64,000 nucleotides of DNA, from contig CM068383.1 in NCBI GenBank assembly GCA_034770075.1, positions 34,663,094 to 34,727,093 of the forward strand, read 5' to 3'. Position numbers and translations under genes: made by a program. Of this stretch, positions 56,761 to 64,000 are shown in pieces. Within the stretch, counting starts at the first letter, position 1, and each line of letters begins with the position of its first letter. Below the pieces are notes generated by a model. The model had not been told where the DNA came from. It was given only the letters and a program-made list of their open reading frames with translations, and did no database searches. This DNA is from Aralia elata (Eukaryota; Streptophyta; Magnoliopsida; Apiales; Araliaceae).

Positions 56761-56909
56761 TGTAACACCCCGTCCCACATCGAAAGATAAGGGAAAAGTT
56801 TGTCTATATATAAGGAATTAAGTTACTATCAATAGTACCTTCAAGTCATGACCTTTTGGGTGAGTCTGTGGTGGGCTAAGATGACCCAAGAAAATACTAT
56901 TGGGCTCTT
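56761..56909 (+). repeat. start of an unidentified LTR (G), interrupted by element 2
   Basis: TGTAACACCCCGTCCCACATCG resembles starts of plant LTRs, and TATATATAAGG at about 56814-56824 is a TATA-box candidate. Only 149 bp are seen before the Tat/Ogre-type element inserts; the target bases are CTCTT (56905-56909). A retrotransposon family cannot be named. Confidence 0.5.
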
Positions 56910-59050
56910 TGTAGACACCCAAATTTTGCACTTCCTATACTAACCCTGACAGGAGGGCAAATTCGTCCACGGACCCGGCCCACGAGAATGGAAGGAGGAC
57001 ATAAAGATGAAAACTCAAAGCCATCTCCACTGGACGAGATCGAGGCCGACACGACGACGCGCAAATGTCGGGAGTCAGTTACTGATCGCTGCGCTTACCC
57101 GGACGGCATGGCACGTTTTCCAGCGATTTCTGGACTGCAGAATGCAAGCCCTTCAACGGAAATCAACGGTACGGCACGGAAATCGAGACGAGGTGCAGAA
57201 ATGAGAAAATCAGCACAGTCAGCCTCAGATCAATCCGCGGCCAAGGACGGAACTCGAGACGGCACGGGACTCGAGCGCACGGGACTCGAGCGCGACTGGG
57301 GGGAGAACCAAGGGCCAGCCGCGGATCAATCTGCGGCCAGCCGCAGATCAATCTGCGGCTGCCCTTGGCAGTCCTTTATCAGGCCATTTCGCATACAGGA
57401 ACAGGAGAGAGGAGGAAGAGGAAAAATCCAGCAGCAGCAGCAGCTCGGGAAGGAAGGAAAAACAGCAACAAAACAACAAAAATTAAGAGAGAAAGGAGTG
57501 AGAAATAGTGAGAAATTGTACCCATCTTGTGAGATTACGTCTCGATATTTTCTACTCTACTCAATACACAAATTCATACATATTGTGGGGATTAAGTGCA
57601 AGGTGAAAAAATCATGTGTTTTAGCATTTTGTTATACCATTTTTGCCAAGCTTTTGTCATCCGAATTATTTTGAATGTAGTTGTTCTTGAATATTGATGT
57701 GAAATCACGGATTAGGGATTATTAGTGAGGGTTCCATCGGAACAAAATTCTTCCTAATAACCCGAGGATATCCAATTGGTGAAATTTCTAGCTTATCTAT
57801 GGTGATTTATTGGATGTAATTTATTTAGATTATCATTTTCGGATATCATGGTATATTAGGCAAATCCGTGTTGTTTAGTTTCGTAGTATTCATTTTGCGG
57901 GTATGTAGTAATCTTGGGTGTGAGCCTAGGAATGCGACCCCGTGGTCCAAATCCGATGATGGACGTTTTGACATATGTAATTGATGCAAGGTACTCGTTT
58001 TGTTGTAATATGTAATCGTTGGGCCTTAAAACGACGCTAGAGCGAGAATCGGGTTTAAGGCCCCGTAATAGTAAAATATGTGATTGTTGGCGTTAGGGGG
58101 TATTTTGATGGCTTACATGCCCATGAATAGCCCCCTACGCGTTTCATATTTAGTTCGATTTGTAAACCCCAACAAAAGGATTTCAAAGCCAAAACGATAA
58201 AGATTTTGCTAAAATTAATCAAAGTAGGATATTAGCATCACAAGGCTAAAATTTGGAAGTGCTAATGAAAGTCGATTCCTATTTTACGAGAAAGCCGAAA
58301 GGAAGTTGTTTCCAAATGTCACAAAAAATGGTTTTATAGAGAGAAATAAACGTTTACTAAACCTTGATACATAGGGCGAAAGAGATTCTAGAAATTGCCT
58401 ATCATTTATGAAAGCGACGTATAAATCTCGATTCCTATTTTGGCTAAGGTTTAACAAACTCACGTTTTACCCAAAACAAACGCTTAATCTCATAGCTTTT
58501 GTCAATTTAAAATCAAATCTTTCTCAATAAGAAAATAAGGCTTTCTCGTAAATACCGAAAAGACATTTTTAAGCATTCTCAAAACTAAAGCACGATTTTC
58601 CCTAAAAAGAAATCCAAATGATTCTTTCATACAAACCCACCACAACTTTCATTTAGGCACACACACACACACACGCACGCATATACGTTTCATGAATTAA
58701 AGGATAGGAAAAGCATCAAGATTGCGGTAACCGTATTTCACGGAAGTCGGGGGGTGCCTAACACCTTCCCCTCGCTTAAGCAAGCCCCCGAACTCTATGA
58801 ATCTTGATTCGCAGACCATTTAATTCGGAGTCACACATGAGCCATCGAATTATAAAAAACGAAAATTTGGATGAGTTGGTACATCCATTTCAAATATACC
58901 AACTGGCGACTCTAGTTAATTGGCTCATCATAAAAAGCGATCTTTCAAAACCCCGTCGACATCAAGGTCGACCTTTTTCCCAAATCACCTAAAACCGAAA
59001 AGGCTAAAAAAGGGAAAAGAAATAGAGACGAGAATAACCCGGCGTCGACA
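56910..59050 (+). repeat. 5' LTR of element 2 (2,141 bp)
   Basis: Same ends (TGTAGACACCC...GGCGTCGACA) as 8179-10305. U3 carries palindromic units at 57319-57336 and 57341-57358 and a degenerate one at 57223-57240. A 228-codon frame (56988-57674) has no equivalent in the other LTR and is not supported. The rest is noncoding. Confidence 0.92.
57309..57370 (+). promoter_or_regulatory. palindromic U3 module of element 2
   Basis: Two CCGC(A/G)GAT-CA-ATCTGCGG units sit inside a larger inverted repeat whose outer arms are CCAAGGGC and GCCCTTGG. A weak TATA-like TTTATCA follows at about 57374. It is the counterpart of 8577-8640. Confidence 0.6.
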
Positions 59051-59052
59051 GC

Positions 59053-59070
59053 TGGCGACTCTGCTGGGGA
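59053..59070 (+). other. primer binding site of element 2
   Basis: TGGCGACTCTGCTGGGGA, 2 nt after the LTR. It is not the iMet type; Tat/Ogre elements are described as using a tRNA-Arg-type primer, which I could not verify here. Confidence 0.7.
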
Positions 59071-59840
59071 ATTTAGAGGGTTTAAGCCGCATTCAAATCT
59101 TGATACTATCCTATCCTTTAAAATTCATAAAAATGTGTGTGCATGCGATATTTTGATTTTTTTGTTTCTTTTGTTGTGTGATTGTGTGTTTGTCCAAATA
59201 GATGAATGATTGAATGGAATTGCTTTACTCTTAATTAATCATTTGCATACGGTGAGGACGATGAATGTGAATGTATGTTGAGAGAGTACCTCCTCCTGAG
59301 GCGAACCTGTCGGTTGCTTATTACTGGACTCGAAGGGGCTGCTCCCCGGAGATGGCTCAGGAAACGCACCACCCAAATCCGCTCCAATCGAAAGGGCTCA
59401 AACGAGTAGATTGCGAAGATTTGGGGACCTTCATGCCGAAAAGCCCGTGAGAGTAACCCTAGGATAGGTCATCCTCAGATTAACCCAACGCAGGAAAAGT
59501 CTCTTCATGCCTTTTTACGTTTATATGTCTAAATGTCATGATCTCATTCAATATTCATATATCCCTTTCCTGTGTCAAAAGAGATTTCTAAACTCTGTGA
59601 ATTGCAGGGAATAGTTGGGGAAGCATAATAAAACATGCTTAGCGTTGGTTATTGCATTAAGGGACTACTAACTTTCTGTTTTACAGGGAAAGATTAAAAA
59701 ACCGAAAGCACAAAAAGTTACAGCTTTTGCATGCATCCATATCCTTTCATTTCCCCGGACTAAACTTCGAACCGTTGTTTTGTAGGATTGCTCCTCAAAC
59801 CCGTTCGCAGTCTAAGAAAGCCCAAAATTCTACATCTGAA
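59071..59840 (+). other. leader of element 2
   Basis: About 770 bp without a supported gene. It probably contains RNA packaging signals; no extra ORF as in some Ogre elements is visible. Confidence 0.5.
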
Positions 59841-62800
59841 ATGGCTGATCTTCCTAATCATGGTTCCATATCTCGGGAAGAGTTTGATGACTTCAAAAAA
59901 CAGATGATGGAAATGGCCACGATGCTAAAGGAGCAGTTCCTACTCAGACAGGATCCGCCAAGCCAAGGACCACATAATATTCCACCACCAGGGGTGACCA
60001 GAATCCTCCTAAAAATATTGCAAACCTGGGGAAGGATGACCAACCCCAACTCAAGGACGAGCCAGTCATTCCAAGGGTCGTTCCCATACCGAACAAGACA
60101 GTGATTACTATCCCAGAGGAGGGGGACACTGACGACCTTCGGAAAAAAATGAGACACATGGAGGAGACCATCCAATCTCTGCGAGGCATAGGCTCCCTGG
60201 GTAGGGTCAATTACTCGGATCTGTGTGTTTTCCCCGGAGCCAGATACCCAGAAAAGTTCAAAGTCCCCGAGTTTGAAAAATACAATGGAAAGGGAGACCC
60301 CTACATGCATTTGAAAATATACATTGGAGAACTCGGGTCTTATGCCGAGGACGAGGGGTTGAGGATGCAGCTATTCCAGAAAAGCTTAACAGGGGAGGCG
60401 AGGATCTGGTATGCCCGCCTTGACAACGCCCGAATCCACAACTGGGAGGAATTGGCCCATACTTTCTTAACCCAATACAGCTTTCAGGCCCAGATGGCCC
60501 CTGACAGGTACCAAATGACAAAAGTTAAGAAGCAGCCTAGGGAATCCTTCAGGGAATATGCGCAACGATGGAGGGGCATGGCCGCGCAAGTGAACCCTCC
60601 GATGAGCGAATCGGAGATGGTGATGACTTTTGTAGACATTCAAGAGGCACCGTATTATGAACGAGTCATATCAGGGATTGGTAGACCTTTCGCCGAAATG
60701 TTAAAACACGGAGAAATGGTGGACCTGGGTTTGAAATCCGGCAAAATTCGGGATCTCACGGCTTTGGAAACGGCGGCAGAACAGATCCAAAGCGGTAATT
60801 ACGGCAGCACTTCCCAAAGGGTGCAAAAGAAAAAGGAGGAGGACGTTTCCCTCATCCTTCAGGGCTCGTCCAAAAAGGCAGAAAGCCATCTTCCGGTACA
60901 GGTGCAGAGGGTAGGGCCATCCCGGCAGCCCAACTTCGCAGATCAAAGAGCAGAGGGACGAAGGAGATATGAGGCCTCGCAAAATCGAGTATTCACCCCG
61001 CTCGGGGAACCGCTTGAACGAGTATTAGCGGTATTAGTAGCCCAAAAGAAGATAGTTGGTTTGGCATCACCGAGTGACCCAAAGGGTAGAAGGTTTGACC
61101 CGAGCAAGCGATGTGCGTACCACTCCAGTTCCCCTGGCCATGATACACAAGACTGTTGGACGTTGAAGCATCGAATCCAAAACCTGATTGACAGTGGGGA
61201 AATTGTGGTGGAACAGCCAGACTCCCCGAATGTTAAAGCAAATCCCCTGCCAAGACATGATGGAGGGGGGGTCAATATGACGGATGACAGTGAAGCTGGA
61301 GGGCCGCCGAGGTTAAACTATGTGCAGGAAATTGAGGGGATGATCAACGTGATACATGAGCATGGGAGTGCACGGGGAGTGCCCATCAGATTGATAGGGG
61401 TGAGTCCGAATAGCACGGAGGGACCTGTCAAGTTGACAGCTCCGAGGCCCCTCCTCCTTGCCGCGAGGCCGCAAATCCCTATCAGTAGTCTAAAGACGGT
61501 ACCCTGGAATTATGGGGGAACGCCAGGGGAAGCGGCCAGTTGTGCTTCTGTGACGACAAAGGGGAACCCCTTATATCTTCCCGGGCGAGTCCTTGAAAGC
61601 CAAAAGAAAAAAAATGAAGAGATTTCCGAGGACAGGGCCATAGAATTCTTGAGAAGGATGGATCATCCGGAAACGAGGGGGATTCAGATTTTAAATGAGG
61701 AGTCAACCTTAACATCAGTCATGGACCTGGTGTTGTCATCCAATAGGCATTGCAAAACTTTGACGAAGGTTCTGGAGGAGGCATACGTGCCTAAGGAAAT
61801 GAGTGAGGAAGGTTTCGGCCAGCTGGTGGGCCATTTGATGGAGAGCGACGTGATATCCTTTGCAGATGAGGACATACCCAAGGAAGGAAGGGGACACCGG
61901 AAACCGCTACATATTGCGGTAATCTCCTCGGGGTATATCATGAATGGGGTATTGATTGATGGGGGATCGGCATTGAATATTTGTCCCCTCAGCACATTGC
62001 AGAAGATGAACATTAATCCCAAGCGCCTACGGGCCAGTCACGTGGTGGTGCAAGCTTTCGATGGTTCCCGAAGGGATACAATTGGGGAAATAGAATTACC
62101 AGTGGAAATAGGTCCCTGTACTTTTGATATTTCGTTCCAGGTTCTAGACATCACCGCCAGTTATAACCTGTTACTGGGGAGGCCGTGGATACACATGGCC
62201 GGGGCAGTGCCTTCTACGCTCCATCAACAAATCAAGCTAATCATCAATGGGAATCTAGTAACAATCTCGGCCGAATGTGATGACCATTCTCCTCCCAGGG
62301 GTGGCCTACCAATGATCAATGTGGATGAGTCGGCGGCACCAGCCAGTTTTCAGGCACTAGAGATTAGCACTCCCCAATACAGATGCTTGGGGGCTCCAGC
62401 CGTGAAGTCAAGGGTATCTCCAGAACTTACTTTTGTTGCAAAGGAAATGATAAAGATGAAGTTCCAGCCTGGACAAGGGTTAGGAAGAAGCAGTCAAGGA
62501 ATCACCAAGCCCATTCAACTACCCCATCAGGTAGGCAAGGCAGGTTTGGGATATCATGGAGGTGTAGCAGGGAGAGGCCGTCAGGGCATGGCCCCGATTC
62601 GATTGATTGGCAGCCCGGTGACCCCGGTCAACAATAAACAGGGGACTAGCGAGCCTGTGACTAGAGCAGGGGGTGAAGATTTGGCCCCCACAAATAATGA
62701 ATTGGCCAAAAAGGAAAGTTTCCTACAGGAGATCGCGGAAGAGTTCGAAACCCAGTGCTATATCCCTGGACAATTAATAAGCAATGAAGAGGGGACGAAT

Positions 62801-63006
62801 GTTGCCACACTAGGAGCCCAACAAAGTGTGCCTATCATCGATTGGGCAGGGTTGATTATGTCTAAGGAAGGTATGAAGGGAGACTCGGGCGATGTGGCCA
62901 TGGTCATCGGGGAAGTGTCCGGTATAAAGCCACCTCTCATCAAGCACATATCGTCTGACCTGACCCTCGACAATTGGACCGTGAGGCCAATAATATCCAA
63001 ACAAGG
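59841..63006 (+). pseudogene. gag: gag-protease with G-patch motif of element 2 (one frameshift)
   Basis: ATG at 59841 (MADLPNHGSISREEFDDFKK). Near 59993, after NIPPPG, the frame shifts and continues as a 900-plus-codon open frame. Capsid-like sequence has YPEKFKVPEFEKYNGKGDP and SLTGEARIWYARL, typical of Tat Gag. A zinc-binding-like CAYHSSSPGHDTQDC lies near residue 350. The protease is MNGVLIDGGSALNICPLSTL with LLLGRPWIHMAGAVPSTLHQ; the active site reads D-G-G. Near 62450-62580 MKFQPGQGLGRSSQG and KAGLGYHGG look like a G-patch, an RNA-binding motif. The exon ends at the donor at 63007; unspliced RNA stops at TAA 63008-63010. Confidence 0.87.
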
Positions 63007-63173
63007 GTAAATCCGACGTCAGGGTGGTAGACCCCAAAGGATGGGGGAATGAAGAAGTTCTATTTTTGTTGTTGTCTTATTTCTGCATGATTATGTCGTT
63101 CCTTCGTGTTATTTGAAAATGCGATCATCGTGGAAAATGATTTATATATGACAAGTATTTTGTTTCATGTCAG
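63007..63173 (+). other. intron between protease and reverse transcriptase (167 bp)
   Basis: The donor is ACAAGG|GTAAAT (GT at 63007-63008) and the acceptor TTTTGTTTCATGTCAG| (AG at 63172-63173). Exon 1 ends two bases into a Gly codon and exon 2 supplies the third, so removal keeps the frame (phase 2) and bypasses the TAA. A spliced intron at this place is an established feature of Ogre elements. Confidence 0.75.
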
Positions 63174-64000
63174 GTGTACCAAATTGAGTAACCCTTGCCT
63201 AACAAACGATCTTTCAAATTTGAATGATGATTATGATTTTGACATTGAGCTGGATTTCGATTTGATGGGCATTGAGCAAGACGAGACAGATTACGATGAT
63301 GCGCCTGACGAGATCAAAGGATGGGTCGAGGATAAACCCAAACCCAATTTGGACCAAACCATCACCATTGATATTGGAACCCCAGATAAGCCAAAAGAAC
63401 TCAAGATAGGGATAGACCTCACCACCAGCTAAAAAGTAGAAATAGCTGAGTTACTAAGCCAATATGAGGATGTCTTTGCCTGGTTGCACGAGGATATGAT
63501 CGGATTGTCCACCGACATCGTGGTCCACCGGTTGCCCATCAAGGAGGATTTCAGGCCTGTCAAGCAGAAGCTAAGGAAGTTGAAACCTGAGTGGAGCTTA
63601 AAAGTGAAAGAGGAGATCATTAAACAATTCAGGGCCGGAATCATTATGGTGTCCACTTACCCGGAATGGCTATCCAATGTAGTCCCAGTGGCTAAGCCTG
63701 GAGGAAAGGTGAGGGTATGTGTAGACTACAGAGATCTAAACAAGGCCAGTCTCAAAGATAACTTTCCGGTGCCTTTCATACACATCTTGGTGGATAACAC
63801 AGCCCAGTACGAAATGTACTCTTTTGTGGATTGCTTCGCGGGATATCATCAGATAATGGTGGCGGAAGAAGATCGGGAAAAGACCGCATTCATCACCCCT
63901 TGGGGCACTTTCTGCTACAGACGATTGGCTTTTGGTCTCACAAATGCAGGGGCTACTTATCAGAGAGCCATGATGGCCCTATTCCACGATATGATGCACA
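63174..64000 (+). pseudogene. pol: reverse transcriptase start of element 2
   Basis: An acidic linker (DDYDFDIELDFDLMG) is followed by a TAA at 63430-63432. In the same frame comes LLSQYEDVFAWLHEDMIGLS and RT with VAKPGGKVRVCVDYRDLNKA, SFVDCFAGYHQIMVAEEDR, TAFITPWGTFCY and LAFGLTNAGATYQRAM. No further stop is seen to the window end, which falls before the YVDD-type active site. The frame follows in phase from the intron. The TAA makes full-length translation unlikely in this copy. Confidence 0.87.

Larger units (their letters stand above)
56910..64000 (+). mobile_element. Tat/Ogre-type Ty3/gypsy retrotransposon 2 (5' part)
   Basis: 5' LTR (56910-59050), PBS, ~770-bp leader, gag-protease, an intron and the beginning of RT, running off the window. 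Same family as element 1 by LTR. There is a frameshift in gag and a stop between intron and RT, so this copy is probably dead. Confidence 0.93.

Noticed and set aside
56988..57674. 228-codon ORF in the LTR of element 2
   Set aside because: Absent as an ORF in the LTR of element 1, and spans palindromes and the likely transcription start; judged chance.
1..64000. Host protein-coding genes, envelope genes or toxin genes
   Set aside because: Every supported coding frame belongs to a retrotransposon; no membrane glycoprotein-like or other cellular gene was recognised.

Overview
The window is plant nuclear DNA made almost entirely of nested LTR retrotransposons; I see no host gene, tRNA, rRNA or bacterial feature. 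Ty3/gypsy Tat/Ogre-type, Tekay/Del-like and CRM-like chromovirus and Ty1/copia pieces, tRNA-iMet-type primer sites, spliceosomal-type introns and AT-rich LTRs point to a eudicot with repeat-rich (possibly pericentromeric) heterochromatin. The species cannot be read from the sequence.

Layout. 1-10305 (+): 3' part of Tat/Ogre-type element 1: integrase end, two antisense genes, an antisense promoter, a ~139-bp tandem array, PPT and 3' LTR. 10306-11717: two remnants of plus-strand Tekay-like LTRs. 11718-20201 (-): Tekay-like element A, integrase core deleted and 5' LTR truncated. 20202-22198 (-): copia leader and LTR. 22199-23361: Athila-like LTR fragment. 23362-38809 (-): Tekay-like element F, lacking its 3' end and split by element E (25231-32127, +), a complete but mutated CRM-like element with 984-bp LTRs and TSD ATACA. 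38810-56757: old chromovirus D (-), whose left LTR is split by the complete Tekay-like element C (39156-50720, -, TSD TAGAC) and whose right LTR runs into an inverted LTR D'. 56761-56909: start of another LTR (G). 56910-64000 (+): 5' part of Tat/Ogre-type element 2 (TSD-side CTCTT): LTR, PBS, gag-pro, a 167-bp intron and the start of RT.

How the parts work together. Each element carries the usual reverse-transcription cycle set (LTR promoter, PBS, gag, protease, RT/RNase H, integrase, PPT), but all copies that can be judged carry nonsense codons, frameshifts or deletions. Relative age follows from nesting: D is older than F and C, and F is older than E.

Most interesting: (1) element 1 carries an antisense, multi-intron gene with a plant-mobile-domain-like protein and a promoter that looks like a copy of the element's own LTR promoter (paired CCGCAGAT-NN-ATCTGCGG palindromes just upstream of a TATA box); (2) three diverged Tekay-like elements share an extra acidic/coiled-coil ORF between 5' LTR and gag, each right after an AG|GATG splice-acceptor-like site; (3) the Tekay-like LTRs share a cryptic exon with a Ser/Lys/Gly-rich reading frame and mostly third-position changes; (4) the same LTRs carry clustered GC-rich hairpins at matching positions although hairpin sequence differs between elements.
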